From assembly GCA_037975125.1 (NCBI GenBank), contig CM075850.1, forward strand, positions 131,383,468-131,447,467: a stretch of DNA of 64,000 bases, in the 5' to 3' direction. The notes under the pieces were generated by a model. The model was not told the DNA's origin. It saw only the letters and a program-made list of their open reading frames with translations, and searched no databases. The translations under genes were made by a program, and so were the position numbers. Shown here piece by piece: positions 11,699 through 28,500 of this stretch; position 1 is the first letter of the stretch; each line of letters begins with the position of its first letter. Source of the DNA: Latrodectus hesperus (Eukaryota > Arthropoda > Arachnida > Araneae > Theridiidae).

Positions 11699-13084
11699 CA
11701 CTACTGGTCATTAAAGTTGCTACACCAGGCACCAGGAAAGCGGCACACCGCACACGTGAAATTTGCATGACAGGTAGAACTTGCTGTGATATGCAAATGA
11801 TTCGATTTTCAGCACATTCATACAAAGCAGGCGACAGTAGCGACATCTACAATGTGTATAAAACAAGAGATTTGACAGCAGTTTTCCCATACTCAATTTC
11901 CGTTTCAACGTTGTTTTCGGCAAAGAAAATTGTTGTAATGCCTCGTGTAAGGTGAAGAAATGCCTACCAGGATTGCGGTTTATCGTACCACAATGTTGCT
12001 GCTCGCGTCGTTCGAGAACCCATGACTGTTGTATATGGAACATGACTGCAGAATATGGAATCGATGGGTTCAGGACAATCATACGGAACATCATGCAGGA
12101 TATCAGCGACCCCCATCACTAACAGCCGAGAAGACAGACATCCTATCCGCATGGTCACAAGGGATAGTACAGCCACGTCACGAACCCTGAGTCGAGAACT
12201 GGAGTCATTTGCAAGGCAACATGTTTCTGCTCGAACAGTTCGACGACGTTTGCAGCAGCATGGATTGTCTGCTCGGCGACCATGGCTTCGGCTACCATTG
12301 ACGCTGCGTCACAGACAGAAGCGACTTCAATGGTGTGATCAGTGACGAACCCGGACGCGGTAATGGCATCACGTCATCTTTACAGATGAATCTCGGTTCA
12401 GTACAGGACCATGATGGTCGCATCCGTGTTTGGCGGCATCGTGGAAAACGCGCATTGCCAGCTTGCAACTGACATCGCCATACTGGCTCATCTGCTGGAG
12501 TGATGGTATGGGGTGTCTTTGGATACACGTCTCGATCACCTCTTGTTCGCATTACCGGCTCTTTTAACAGCAACCGTTACATTTCCGATGTCTTAAAGCC
12601 CGTAGCTCTGACCTATCTTCGAGGTCTCCCTAATGCTTTCTTTCAACTGGATAATGCACGACCGCATGTTGCCCGTACTGTTCTGAACTTCCTTGATACA
12701 GAGCAGGTTCGATTGTTACCCTGGCCAGCACGTTCTCCTGATCTGTCACCAATTGAGAACGTATGGTCAATGGTTACCGAGCGATTGGCACGCCATCACT
12801 CACCATCCACTACTGTCGATGAACTGTGGCATAGTGTTGAAGCTGCATGGACTGAGATTCTCTTTGATGCCATACAATCTCTGTTTGACTCCATGCCTAG
12901 GTGGATAAATGCTGTTATTGCAGACAAAGGTGGCTGCTCTGGGTACTGATTTCTCAAGATCTACACAACTTAATTTCCTGTAAATCTAATCACTTGTTCC
13001 TTCCACTATAATTTATGTGTCCAATAAATATCGTATTGTTATTTGCATTCCTTCTTGGAGTAGCAATTTTAATGGCCAGTAGTG
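11699..13084 (+). mobile_element. Tc1-family transposon, copy 1
   Basis: The element is 1386 bp, bounded by TA (11697-11698 and 13085-13086), with inverted ends containing CACTACTGGTCATTAAA and the complementary TAATGGCCAGTAGTG. It belongs to the same family as the copies at 23913-25333 and 52680-54085, and to an older tail at 52395-52565. Its transposase frame is broken, so the copy is inactive. Confidence 0.92.
11938..12949 (+). pseudogene. Tc1 transposase pseudogene (DD34E)
   Basis: The frame starts MPRVR then stops at once. Compared with copy 3, a segment after the N-terminal residues is deleted. The HTH region is recognisable at 12055-12345 (SARTVRRRLQQHGL, then LTLRHRQKRLQW), ending at TGA where copy 2 has CGA. 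A frameshift follows near the first catalytic Asp (FTDESRF context). The frame 12500-12949 carries LDNARPH (second Asp) and SPDLSPIENVW (catalytic Glu), the DD34E arrangement of Tc1 enzymes. No full-length protein is possible. Confidence 0.9.
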
Positions 13085-13086
13085 TA

Positions 13087-17310
<4,224 letters not shown>

Positions 17311-19624
17311 GATATGCCAGATATTTCATCCAGCATATGTTGCAACTATATGTCTACAGAGGGCGCACTGTACGAATATCTTTGTTTACGAACAGAATAA
17401 GATTCTGCACGGAGTGATGTAGATGTTTTTTGTTTCATGTCTTGTCCTTTCTTTGTCTTGTCCTGTTTAAGTGTGTCCTGTGTTTAATAAAAGAAATTAA
17501 AAACCTGCTCAAGGTAAGCTTATTTAGAATTTGATTTGTCATTGTTAAGATGATTTGATAAACATGATTAGAGAATTATTAGGAAAATTTTACAGCATAA
17601 TAGCAACGAATGGTGTTTCTTTTACTTAATTTCTAATTTCTGAAATTACTATTATATTTATTATCGATGCAATAATATTATTTTGTATTCTATTAGAGAT
17701 TCCAGAAAATACAGTTGAAGTTTTTAAATGGGTTGTTTAAAAGTGATCATGTTTACTAATTAAAGTTATTAATTATACATAATTTCTTTTATTAAGGGAA
17801 TTTATATTCTCATTGTGTCCACGAAATGCATCTTCTTATTTTGCTAAGTAACAAACTACATATGTTAATCTCTTGAGAATATTTCTATTTCTTGTTACAT
17901 TTTTATTATGTGGAACAATCGATGAAGCCTTTTGTCGATCAAACATTAAATCTATCTTGATGCTTTTAATAGTATTACGCCATTTATGTGAGATTGTGTT
18001 TTTTCATGTTTCTTAGCAGCTTCGTGGAGATGATTTGTTGATCAAACATTAAATCCTGTAGCCTTGTTTTGTCCAAATATTCTCTTATCCTTGTTTAATT
18101 ACAACAAAAAGTAAACCTGGCCAACAGTACAACTTATTCAATTCACTACAACCGGTTAATCATTTAAAATTTTCATGCATAGATTTTTGAAAATGTCGTA
18201 CACACTGTTGTCCTTTAATATTAAAGTTTTGCAATCGAATAATATTCGGTCATCGGTCAACTTAATTTAACTATTTCATTTTTTGTAGTAATATATCATG
18301 TCGAAAATGGATTTTCCAATAAATCTTTAATTATTGAAACATCTATGTTCTCCGTCCTGAAATGGGTTATTTGTTATGAATGTAAATTTAAAGAATACAA
18401 TAAATAAAATATTTATTTACGAGTAGTCAAGGTATAACTATAGAAAAGCTAAACTTATGAGAATTCTACTAGCACTGAAGCAAAAATCATGTCTTGTGTC
18501 GTATGGTGTCATATCGGCTGCGAAAGAGCAACGCTTCCACGAAATACTAAGCATTTTCAGCAAACACTGACAAAAATTTCTGCGGCACAGCTGTGATTCA
18601 TCAGGATTCTCATTGGTGCCGACAAACCGAACGTCTCTTCCACGTGCAGAGGATTTCACTGCTCGCTGGCACAACAGAACAACTGTTTCTTGTTCGGTCA
18701 GTGAATTAAATTATATTTATTAAATTAATAAATATAATTTAATCCTGTCATCAATCCACACCAACAATTAATAATATTTATTGTTTTTAACATTTGAAAA
18801 TCATACATTCTGCAAAAAATATCTTGACAATTTTTAAAAACAAAACCAGGGATATGGTGTGTTACATATATAACTCCTATACTGTCGGTAAGACACAATG
18901 AATGGTAAAATTTTGACAGTTGTATTAAAATTCGTTCGTTTTTTTTTTTTTTTTTGTCGGACAAAACAAAATTGTTTTTTAGCGAATTATTTCTATAAAA
19001 ATAACACATCAGCGAAATTACTTTACCACACTAAAACAAAAACACTTCCCTTTTTATATTGATGAAATACTTCTTTTATAATTCCATGAAAACAAAATCT
19101 TACAATATATAAATTTAAACATTAACCGTCTGCAAAATCGAATGGCCAGTAAATCAGTTAAAAAACCCAATGCGCTTCAGCACGGCAGTCCCCGCTGAAA
19201 TGCAACGCTTAATATACCGTACCTTCGGATGATTCTGAATGACAAGTGCAGGAAAAACAGCTGCATTTGCCCCAGTGCTATAGTATGCTGTGCTTCTCCT
19301 GTAGCCCATACATATAAAGAGTGATTTCCTATTAGTGCGCAGTGCGTACATATCAAAACTTTCTATGCTCGTTTGCTTTTGAACGCGCTAGGTGGTGCAG
19401 CACCTAGTACAGCACGCACTGAGGAAATACCAGCAAGCACAAACCAACATAATATTTGAATACATTTTATAAATAGTATTTATTATATACCATATAAAGA
19501 AAGGTAGACATAGGTGCGGAAAATTATTGTCTCTCATAATTTTGCCAGAGTTTGCACTGCACATCCTGCTCATGTGGACAACATGTCACTGCTATCTCTC
19601 TATCTGTCTATATATGTATATATA
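17311..19624. other. Stretch without recognised gene
   Basis: The interval is mostly AT-rich. GC-richer patches at 18470-18690 and 19140-19410 have no recognisable coding motif. Two AATAAA-like sites occur. A perfect 18-bp palindrome with a 3-nt centre lies at 18705-18743. Part of the interval may be further hAT sequence belonging to the remnant at 15853-17310, but this could not be shown. Confidence 0.4.
18705..18743. repeat. AT-rich palindrome, 18-bp arms
   Basis: The arms 18705-18722 and 18726-18743 are exact reverse complements with an AAT centre. They consist of A and T only, so this may be a chance product or a collapsed MITE. Confidence 0.7.
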
Positions 19625-20719
19625 CACTGGTGTGCAAAAATTAAGGACGAAATGAAAAAATTAACATAAACAGTGGAACAAACAGGTAGATCGGACCGAA
19701 AGACCAATCAGAAGATCGACTACGGTCAGGTACGCAAGGGCATACTCAAGTTCCGCAACATGACGTAAAGGGGGAATGTCGGAGGGGTATAAAGCAGGCT
19801 GGCGGTGTACGCTCAGCGTTTCTGTGAAAGCTATTGCATGGCGTATATCAATTTAAACGACGTAGAGCTGCTTAATCAGTGTGAAATAATGAACAGGCAA
19901 CCTCGTAGATGACATCTAGATGACCTTACGCTAGGTCGAATCATTGGGAAGATTGAGGAAGTTCGAAGTTGTGACGTGGGGCTGCGGAGTTTGGAATCGC
20001 TCACAGCATCGTTTCGCGAATTTGGAGAGCATTTCTAACTATAGGAACAGCTGTCTGAAGGTTCAGCAGTGGTCGTCCACGAGCAACCATGGCAGTCGAA
20101 GACCGGTATATGGTCCTACAGGCAAGAAGGAACAGGCAGCAGACGACTGGAGAAATCGGGAGACACCTCCAACGGACGACTGGACGACCGATATCACAGT
20201 TTACACTCGCCAGGAGGCTTCACAATGGTGGCCTATTCGCACGACGACCTGTATGTTGTATACCATTAACGTCTGCCCACCAGAGAAGGCGCTTTGTGTA
20301 GTGCCGCTTAGCGGCACGTCACCAACCGCCAGTAACGATTCTGGAGCTGCGATTGGCCATACAAGAAAAATGGGCAGTAGTACCTCAACAACTTATTGAC
20401 AACCTCATAATCAGTATGGAGAAACGATGTCAATCCTGCACAGCAGTCAGGGGAGATCATATCCCCTACTAAAAGCTGGATGTTTCTTGCTAGAGAGATG
20501 TCGCATGGATGTTTCGGCTGTCTCTGTCATTCTGCTCCATGCTCATTATTCAATAAAGTTCCTTTTTAATCAGTTGGAATTTTTTTGGACAGTTTTTTTT
20601 TTTACTTTTTCCATATTCTTATATCTGGAGGATATTCTGCTACGATTTTTATCGATTTGGAACATTGCTGAGTGACGCTGCACTATAAAAACCGTTTCGT
20701 CCTCAATTTTTGCACACGA

Positions 20720-20722
<3 letters not shown>
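19625..20722 (+). mobile_element. Tc1-like element with internal deletion of the catalytic core
   Basis: The element is 1098 bp with 28-bp TIRs (left CACTGGTGTGCAAAAATT; 26 of 28 positions match the inverted right end) and TA on both sides (19623-19624, 20723-20724). The right TA is the first unit of a (TA)n array. The coding part keeps the N-terminal HTH region and the extreme C-terminus but lacks the DDE core, so it is a classic deletion derivative that could only move in trans. Confidence 0.9.
19889..20472 (+). pseudogene. Internally deleted Tc1-like transposase
   Basis: The N-terminal part starts MNRQPRR and soon hits a stop. The second HTH is clean in the frame 20089-20301 (DRYMVLQARRNRQQTTGEIG, then TLARRLHNGGLFARRP). 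Just after LTSAHQRRRF the sequence jumps to the C-terminal tail (LAIQEKWAVVPQQLIDNLI near 20345-20410, then RGDHIPY and a stop at 20472). All three catalytic acidic residues are absent. The deletion removes roughly 500 bp relative to a full-length Tc1 element. Confidence 0.85.

Positions 20723-20802
<80 letters not shown>
20723..20802. repeat. (TA)40 microsatellite
   Basis: A pure TA tract begins at the target-site TA of the Tc1-like element. Confidence 0.97.
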
Positions 20803-20806
<4 letters not shown>

Positions 20807-20956
20807 TGTGTTTTTATTAATAAATAATTTCAATACTTTTCTGGGATAAATAAATACGTCATGTATTGGGTTTTGTTGAAATGTTCAAATTTATTCTGCA
20901 TCCAAACTCAACATGCAAAGAACATATAATCAAGCATGAAATAAAAAAAAAGTCAA

Positions 20957-21275
20957 TAATTTTAAGATTTTTTTATAAAACAGAGATCTAAAATTATAGA
21001 ATGTGTGAACAATGAAATATCTATAGATATATATAATAAAATATTACATAGCTATATTACTAGAAAAATTTTACACTTTAAAATATAATTTTAAAAAAAT
21101 TTTTAAAAAATCTATAAATTTTAAGGATTTTTTATAAACTATAGACCTAAAATTATAGAATGAATGAACTATGAAATATCTACAGCGAGAGATATATATA
21201 ATAATATATTACATAAATATACTACTAGAAATTTTCTTAAAAAATATACATAAAAACAAAAGAAGTTCACTACAC
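20957..21275. repeat. Two-copy direct repeat, period about 159 bp
   Basis: The halves 20957-21115 and 21116-21275 share several anchors, including CTAAAATTATAGAATG at 20989 and 21148 and a following ATGAAATATCTA. This is a local tandem duplication in AT-rich sequence. Confidence 0.7.
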
Positions 21276-21321
21276 ATGAGAAATATGTACATTTTTCAAT
21301 AGATTTTTAACTGTTAAAAGT

Positions 21322-21325
<4 letters not shown>

Positions 21326-21367
<42 letters not shown>

Positions 21368-21395
21368 ATATATATATATATACATATACATATAC

Positions 21396-21484
<89 letters not shown>
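21326..21484. repeat. Compound microsatellite (TATC)n-(TA)n-(ACATAT)n-(TA)n
   Basis: About ten TATC units (21326-21365) are followed by TA, three to four ACATAT units (21382-21402), and a pure TA tract to 21484. The nested motif change suggests successive point mutations and slippage. Confidence 0.95.
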
Positions 21485-21486
<2 letters not shown>

Positions 21487-21487
<1 letters not shown>

Positions 21488-21852
21488 GTGCGTGTGGCCA
21501 CAAGGCGTAATTTAATTAAACAATTCTTATGAAGACTTATATTTAATTAATACATATTTACAAATACAGCTATATACAGTCTTGGAATATTTACAATTAA
21601 TCGTCTTAAGGAGAATAACATAAAATGGAGTTTAAAGTTTTGAAGGGAAAAGAAGCAGTCGTCTTGCTGCTCTCAAACGCAATGTATTATGTCGCCTTAG
21701 ACTTTCGGCTTACTCGCTCGCTGGAGAAGTTGTCGCGCTTCTCGAGCCCCTCCCAGAGTGAGCACTTGAAGTAGTGACGTCGGTTATTGTGTAGAGTTCA
21801 TCCACTACAGTTCGCCGTCCTGGAATCGGCTGGTCCTCCAGACGATACTGCA
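21487..21852 (-). repeat. Putative LTR of the adjacent Gypsy element
   Basis: This GC-richer segment lies just beyond the 3' end of the minus-strand Gypsy pol remnant, where a 3' LTR is expected. It begins TGTGGCCACAAGG and ends ACGATACTGCA on the plus strand. It contains GAGCCCCTCCCAGAGTGAGC and a TGACGTCGG promoter-like motif. The second LTR is missing, so the ends cannot be verified. Confidence 0.4.
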
Positions 21853-22030
21853 AATATATATATAAAAAAGCAAGCAAAACAGATTAGTTCTCTGGAAAGA
21901 AACAAATTCTATGCACAACTTTTTATCGACTCTGATCTGAAATACAGAAATGAGTCAGTTTATCTTTTTAGTTTCATTTTAGTTATTTCAACTTCAGATT
22001 ATCCTTCAGCAATTCGACTTTAATTTAACT

Positions 22031-23871
22031 CTAAACTTGCATAACGTCCTTGTATTTTGATGTACTATACCAGGGTTTTAAAAATTCAGCACAAGTCATG
22101 GTACAGTTAGGTCCTTCATGGCTTCCTTTTTTGGTTACATCATAGGTGTTGCCTCCTTTAACTATAGTAACACTGTAGGTTCCTAAATATTTTGGTTTTA
22201 ATTTTAAGTGGGGTCTAAACTGAGTTCTCTTAATAGTGACCAAATTGTTATCGGCATAAGATTGTGGTTCTTTTCTTCTAAAATTATACGTCCTCTTGTT
22301 TTCTTCTTGGATCTCAAAAATTTGTTGTTTATCATGCTTTTTGATTTCATCTCTTTGAGCTTCAAAATTAGCTTGAAATTCCATTTCAATCATTTATTTG
22401 AGCTTACTAAGACCTCCAACGTTCAGCTTCGTACCAAAAAGTAACTCAAAAGGTGTGGTATCTATGCTTCGTTGATATGTTGAATTAATCATCTGCTGTA
22501 GTTCGTTCGTAAATTCATACCACTGAGCTGGATTCTGTAAAGACAGCTTTGAAAGAACTGATACGATAATTTGATTGATCCTTTCATCTTGTCCGTTAGC
22601 TCTTGGCAGACCAGTAGTTATTAAATAATACTTAATATTATCTCAAGAGCAATAATCTCCAAATTCACCAGAGAAAAAAGCTGTAATTCTATAAGAAATT
22701 ATTTGGAAGGGATTTCCAAAGACTGATTTTAGAGTTTCTAATTTCGATATGACTTCAACAGATGGGAATGAAATAATGTTCCTCAATGCTTTTCTCTGTA
22801 TATTTGATTCCAGTATGTCCTTTTTCATGCGCACTTCTAATTATTTTTGTTTGAATACTTCTTGGCACAACCACCAACTTCTTACCATCAACAAATTTCC
22901 TTACCAAAACAAAATAAAGAGAACTCCGTTTTCATAAAAAATAATCTTCATAACTAGAGATTTTTAATAATTCTTTTATAGTTTTTATTTCATCATCATT
23001 ATCTTGGACTGATTTTAATTTTGGTATGATATTATCCCTTGAGATGCAAACTACGCGTTTATAAGGGATCTGGTTAGTTCATTCATTCTTGTACCGGAAC
23101 GATGCTCAGTACTCTATTTAAATTCTTAGAGCAATAACGATCAACACGAGATGACAAGTCTCTTTTTTGCGTAGTCTTTTCGAATGCAGAGCAGTTAGTG
23201 ACAATTTTAAATGGAATTCCTAATAGATAAATGGTGAATCATTTTAACGTTACAATGATTGCAAGAGTTTCAATTCTGGAATTCTTAACTGGAATATTTC
23301 TTTTCGGAATCTGTTTTTTTTTACTCATTAAATAGGTAGGGTGGAAATTTTTATGATTAGGGGATAGTAACAAAATAGATCCATATCCTTCAACGTTGGC
23401 ATCACAATGCAATTCAGTTTCTTAATTTGGATTGTATATGTCTAACACAGGTATTTTATCAGCTAAATTTAACTTTAATTCATTAAAAGAGTTTCTTTTT
23501 TCTTCACCCAATTTAAATTTCTCGTCTTTCTTCAAAATATCACTCAATGGTGGAGCAATGATAGAATTCGGGATAAATTTCCTGAAGTATCCAGTTAATC
23601 CTAAAAAGCTGTGAACTTGTTTCAAATTACGTGGTTCAGGGAAATGAAGCACAGCTTTGGTTTTCAAAGTAGATGGATACATTTTCCCTTCTTCGATGAG
23701 ATGACTAAAAAATGTAATGCGCTTCTTCAAAAATTGGGATTTTCTTAAATTTATTTGTATTCCATATTCACTCGCAAGATGTAATACCTTTTCAAGCCGA
23801 TTAACTCCTTCTTCAATTGAGGAAGATAAAATGATTCTATCGTCCATATCAAATGAAACAACCGCCATCAT
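22031..23871 (-). pseudogene. Gypsy (Ty3-type) LTR retrotransposon pol remnant
   Basis: Read right to left, the order is reverse transcriptase, RNase H, integrase. The RT frame 23422-23871 has an FDMDD version of the YxDD active site, then LGLTGYFRKFIP. RNase H is at about 23090-23420, with a recognisable LLGIPFKIVT segment. The integrase zinc region, with an EKGHTGIK-like motif, is near 22800-22840. The core is at 22643-22834 (FGNPFQIIS, then EFGDYC). The later core is at about 22400-22640 (ERIN, then PFELLFGTKL). The C-terminal frame is 22031-22393 (HEGPN, LKPWY). Stops and shifts separate the segments. Gag and most of the RT are missing; the right end is cut where Tc1 copy 2 begins shortly after. 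The copy is inactive. Confidence 0.9.
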
Positions 23872-23912
23872 TAATCAGTGGTCGAAAAATAGTGTGTGTA
23901 TATATATATATA

Positions 23913-25333
23913 CACTACTGGCCATTAAAATTGCTACACCAAGAAGGAATGCAAATAACAGAACGATATTTATTGGACACATACATTATAGTGGAAAGAA
24001 CAAATGATTAGATTTACAGGAAATTAGGATGTATAGATCTTGAGAAATCAGTACACAGAGCAGCCACCTCTGGCTGCAATAACAGTATTTATCCGCCTAG
24101 GCATGGAGTCAAACAGAGATTGTATGGCATGTACGGGGATCTCAATCCATGCAGATTCAACACTATGCCACATTTCATCGACAGTAGTGGATGGTGAGTG
24201 ATGGCGTGCCAATCGCTCGGCAACCATTGACCACACGTTCTCAATTGGTGACAGATCAGGAGAACGTGTGGGCCAGGGTAACAGTCAAACCTGTTCTGTA
24301 TCAAGGAAGTTCAGAACAGTACGGGCAACATGTGGTCGTGTCTTATCCTGTTAAAACAAAGCATTAGGGAGGCTTTGAAGATAGGGCAGAGCCACGGGCC
24401 TTAACACATCGGAAATGTAACGGTTGTTGTTCAAAGTGCCGGTAATGCGAACAAGAGGTGATCGAGACGTGTATCCAATGGCACCTCATACCATCACTCC
24501 AGCAGATGGGCTAGTATGGCGATGTCCAATGCAAGATGGCAATCTCCACGATGCCTCCAAACACGGATGCGGCCATCATGGTCCTGTATACAGAACCGAG
24601 ATTCATTTGTGAAGACGACGTGATGCCATTCCCGCGTCCAGGTTCGTCGCTGATCACACCATTGAAGGCGCTCCTGTCTGTGACGCAGCGTCAATGGTAG
24701 CCGAAGACATGGTCGCCGTGCAGACAATCCATGCTGCTGCAAACGTCGAGCAGAAAACTGTTCGAGCAGAAACTTGTTGCCTTGCAAATGACTCCATTTC
24801 TCGACTCAGAGTTCGTGACGTGGCTGAGCGATCCCTTGTGACCATGCGGATAAAATGTCTGTCTTCTCTGCTGTTAGTGATGGGGTTTCGCTGAGATACT
24901 GCATGACGTTCCGTATGATTGACCTGAACCCATCGATTCCATATTCTGCTAACAGTCATGGGGTCTCAACCGACGCGAGCAGTAATATTGTGGTACGATA
25001 AACCGCAATCCGGGTAGGCTATAATCCTTCCTCGATCAAAGTCAGACACTTGCTGATAGGCATTTCTTCTTCTTACTCGAGGCATTACAACAACTTTATT
25101 TGCCGAAAACAACGTTGAAAACTACGTTGACAACAACAGAAATTGATAATGAGAAAACTGCTGCCAAATCTCTGGTTTTATACACATTGTAGATGTCACT
25201 ACTGTCGCCTGCTTTCTGTGAATGCGCTGAAAATCTAATCATTTGCATATCACAGCAAGTTCTAACTGTCATGCAAATTTCACGTGTGTGGTGAGCCGCA
25301 TTCCTGTTGTAGCAATTTTAATGGCCAATAGTG
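23913..25333 (-). mobile_element. Tc1-family transposon, copy 2
   Basis: The element is 1421 bp in opposite orientation to copy 1, with TIRs CACTACTGGCCATTAAAA and the complementary TTTTAATGGCCAATAGTG and TA on both sides (23911-23912, 25334-25335). The left flank is a short TA run and the right flank is a 142-bp TA-rich array. It lies about 40 bp beyond the truncated Gypsy RT. Confidence 0.93.
24048..25085 (-). pseudogene. Tc1 transposase pseudogene (copy 2)
   Basis: The start codon (complement of 25083-25085) gives MPRVRRR; an in-frame or shifting insertion follows. Recognisable segments are TVSRIWNRWVQVNHTE with SFARQQVSARTV (24654-24959), a frameshift near 24760, TLRHRQERLQW and VVFTNESRF (24494-24787; the first catalytic Asp of FTDESRF is Asn here), and the C-terminal 24048-24236 with WSMVAERLARHHSP. 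At least two frameshifts and the Asp-to-Asn change make it inactive. Confidence 0.88.
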
Positions 25334-25475
<142 letters not shown>

Positions 25476-26990
25476 CTGAATTTTACCTCAATGCCTCCTT
25501 GGAGTTGATATGCATAACCCATGGGAGTTTATTATGCTTTTGTATCTCGATGTTTTTATATATTTAAAGTCCTCCCTGCGATGATTAAAAGATTCACTTG
25601 AGAGGTCTTTAGAAAAATTGTTTCAATACAATATATAACAATATTTTGAAGATCAAGCAATATAAAGCACATTATATGAAGTTTTTTCATACTTAACAGC
25701 CTCCTTGCAGTTGACATGTGTAAATCATGGGAAATTATTATAATTTAGTAAATTTCAACCTCATTTCAAGGTATAATTTTGCATTTTTATATTAAAGAAT
25801 ATAATTACGTAAATTTAAATACTAAGGAAATTTTTCTATATTTCCTTATATTCAGAGTCGTCCAAGCGATGATTAAAAGATTCGCTTGGGAGCTATTTAG
25901 GAAATGTTTCACAATATAATATGTAAGAATATTCAAACGATGGATGAAATATGATACGAATTTTATGCTTTTATATCTGTATTATACCTCACTGCCTTCC
26001 TTGCAGTTGACATGTGTAACCCTTGAGAAACTGTTATAATTCTTTGTATCTATTAATCTCATTTCAAGGTATACTTTTGCTTTTTAATATTAAAGAATAT
26101 TCTTACATAAATTTAAATATTAAGGAAGTTTTTCTACATTTCCTTATATTCAGAGTCGTCCAAGCGTTGATTAAAAGATACGCTTGGGAGCTCTTTAGGA
26201 TATGTTTCTCAATATAATATGTAAGAATATTCTGACGATGGATGAAATATGATAAGAATTTTATGCTTTTATATCTGTATAATACCTCACTGCCTCCTTG
26301 CAGTTTACATGTGTAACCCTTGGGAAATTGTTATAATTTTTTGTATCTATCAATCTCATTTCAAGGTAAAATTTTACTTTTTAATATTAAAGAATGTTCT
26401 TACGTAAATTTAAATATTAAGGAAATTTTTCTATATTTCCTTATATTCAGAGTCATCCAAACGTAGATTAAAAGATTCGGTTGGGAGCCCTTTAGGATAT
26501 GTTTCTCAATATAATATGTAAGAATATTCTGACGATGGATGAAATATGATTAGAATTTTATGCTTTTATATCTGTATTATACCTCACTGCCTCTTTGCAG
26601 TTCACATGTGTAACCCTTGGGAAATTGTTATAATTATTTTGTATCTATCAATCTCATTTCAATGTATAATTTTGCTTTTTAATATTAAAGAATATTCTTA
26701 CGTAAATTTAAATACTAAGGAAATTTTTCTATATTTCCTTATATTCAGAGTCGTCCAAGCGATGATTAAAAGATTCGGTTGGGAGCCCTTTAGGAAATGT
26801 TTCTCAATATAATATGTAAGAATATTCTGACGATAAAGTATGATAATACAAATATAAATGCATAAAATTATTATACCTGACTACCTCATTGAAATTTGAA
26901 ACGTTTAATGCATTGGAATTTAATATACTTATTTATCTATCCATACTTTTTATGTTCTTTTTAATAGTAAAGAATATTCTTGCTTAAGTT
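25476..26990. repeat. Tandem array of about 297-bp monomers
   Basis: The anchor ACCTCACTGCC, or a close variant, recurs at 25495, 25691, 25986, 26284, 26581 and 26875. The spacings are 196, 295, 298, 297 and 294 bp. The first unit is internally shortened by about 100 bp and the last is diverged. Each full unit contains TTGCAGTTGACATGTGTAA, TATATTTCCTTATATTCAG and GATTAAAAGATTCG-like segments. It begins directly after the TA array. The middle three units are the most alike, as expected for unequal exchange. The open frames at 26023 and 26546 are the same repeat translated twice. Confidence 0.9.
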
Positions 26991-27324
26991 TGACTAATAA
27001 ATTGAGAGACAACTCCAAACAGAGCTATTAACAGTATTTTTGAGTGTTCTATTGCAAGTTGGATTTCCATTTTTTTTATTGCCCTTCTATTAACGGTTTT
27101 TTTCATCGTGAAGCATAAATGATTTTGTATGGTACTACTATCCGTTTTCAAGATCAATGTAAATTTGTCATTATCATTATAAATAAATATTTGATTTTCC
27201 TTCTGCGCATTGACACCATACGGAAAAGGTGTCTTTTATCGTTGAATGTTTTGAGATTTCTATCTAATTCACACTCACATCATGGTATTTGTTTGTTAGT
27301 CTCTTATATGGAAGTTTTTGCTTA
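26991..27324. other. Stretch without recognised feature
   Basis: AT-rich sequence between the tandem array and a SINE; nothing was recognised. Confidence 0.5.
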
Positions 27325-27470
27325 TGAGGGCTAATTAGACCGTGATCTGCTGTTTAAAGTGTATTTTAAACCATTTCAAACAACTATGCAAAAGGTGGGA
27401 TTTTAACCCACGAACTCTTGAGCCGAAGGCAAGAGCACAAATCTTTCCATTACCACTTCAGCTAATACTT
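27325..27470 (-). repeat. tRNA-derived SINE, family 1
   Basis: On the minus strand it reads as an A-box-like GAAGTGGTAATGG, then CTCAAGAGTTCGTGGGTT and a decayed B box (27397-27409). The tail contains TTTAAACAGCAGATCACGGTCTAATTAG, written here in pieces of the same family as 37783-37945, 54490-54660, 61115-61270 and 63341-63515. Confidence 0.75.
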
Positions 27471-27559
27471 TACTATCGGATTTTATCCAATAGTAATTAT
27501 CCATTATATGTGAAATTTTTAAATAGCAATAATAATCGCCTTTTCAAAGCTTGTCCAGC

Positions 27560-28500
27560 ATGTATTCCTCATTTTAGAAGGTGAATACAAAGTTATCTTC
27601 TAGATACTTTTTTTGAGGTAGAGGTCTATACAAATACGTTTTTTGATTATCCCCCTGTATAAATGAAAGTGCGTTTACCCATTTGGGAATTTAATCAAGT
27701 CTGACATTGTTAACTCTATTTTAAAATTATATTTTAACCATCATCGAAAATTTATCCAATCATATGAACCAGGTTTTATCGATGGTTGTGGATAGCTCTA
27801 AATCACTTGGGATATGCATTTCTTATTAACTATCACATGCTCAACTTTAAACTGCACTCTTTAACCTCTCTTTTATCTTCTGTAGTTACTGCTATCTATT
27901 TGGCACTCAAATACATTGATGTTAATGCAATTCAAAAATCTATTTTATCTACCGATTACCTATTGGCGCAGTGTTTGCAGTTTTGGACTTTGCGCCATAA
28001 AACCCAATCAACTTGTCTACTGATCCTATGAGTGGTTTTGCATCTTTACAAAATCCAACTACTGATAATCCACTTATTAAAGACGTCAAAAATATTCCTT
28101 GACAATTATCTTCAATAAGAACCCAGCTTGTTTTGTTATGAGTTCCATCTCATGTTGGCAATAATAGAAATGAATAGGTAGACAAAGCAACAAAATCAGC
28201 ATCAGTATCCTTAACTCGAGCAATTAATTACGATGACCTGAAATCTGCTGTCAATCATTTGTTTTGCTGTCACTGGGATGAAAAATGGAATCGGGAAACC
28301 AGTAGAAAGCTCCATACAACATTAAACCAATCTCTCACCATGGAAGGTAAAATTGAACAGGTGTTGTGATGCTTTATTAACAAGACTTCGAATTAAGCAC
28401 ACACGCGCGCTCTTGCCTGACTCAAAAATATATGCTCGTTGCGGTATTTCCCCCTCTCAGAATGGAACTTTGTCGTCAGAAACTGAGGACTAAAGTGAAA
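27560..28500 (+). pseudogene. LINE remnant: RNase H domain and C-terminus
   Basis: There is a weak RNase H start (FIDGCG, near 27775) and an AIYLALKYI helix (27890-27915) where the catalytic Glu has been lost. The later block SGFASLQNPTTDNPLIK (28030-28085) is followed by a VPSHVGNNRNE-like motif with stops (about 28145-28175) and then SDLK-like and WNRETSRKLH segments. This order matches the RNase H and C-terminal part of Jockey/I-type LINE ORF2 proteins. Several stops and shifts; no reverse transcriptase. A 5'-truncated, old copy. Confidence 0.65.

Noticed and set aside
26023..26812. Two similar small proteins at 26023-26217 and 26546-26812
   Set aside because: They are the same 297-bp satellite monomer translated twice, and other monomers are interrupted.
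25476..26990. CRISPR array
   Set aside because: The repeats are about 297-bp head-to-tail monomers without unique spacers, in a eukaryotic genome.
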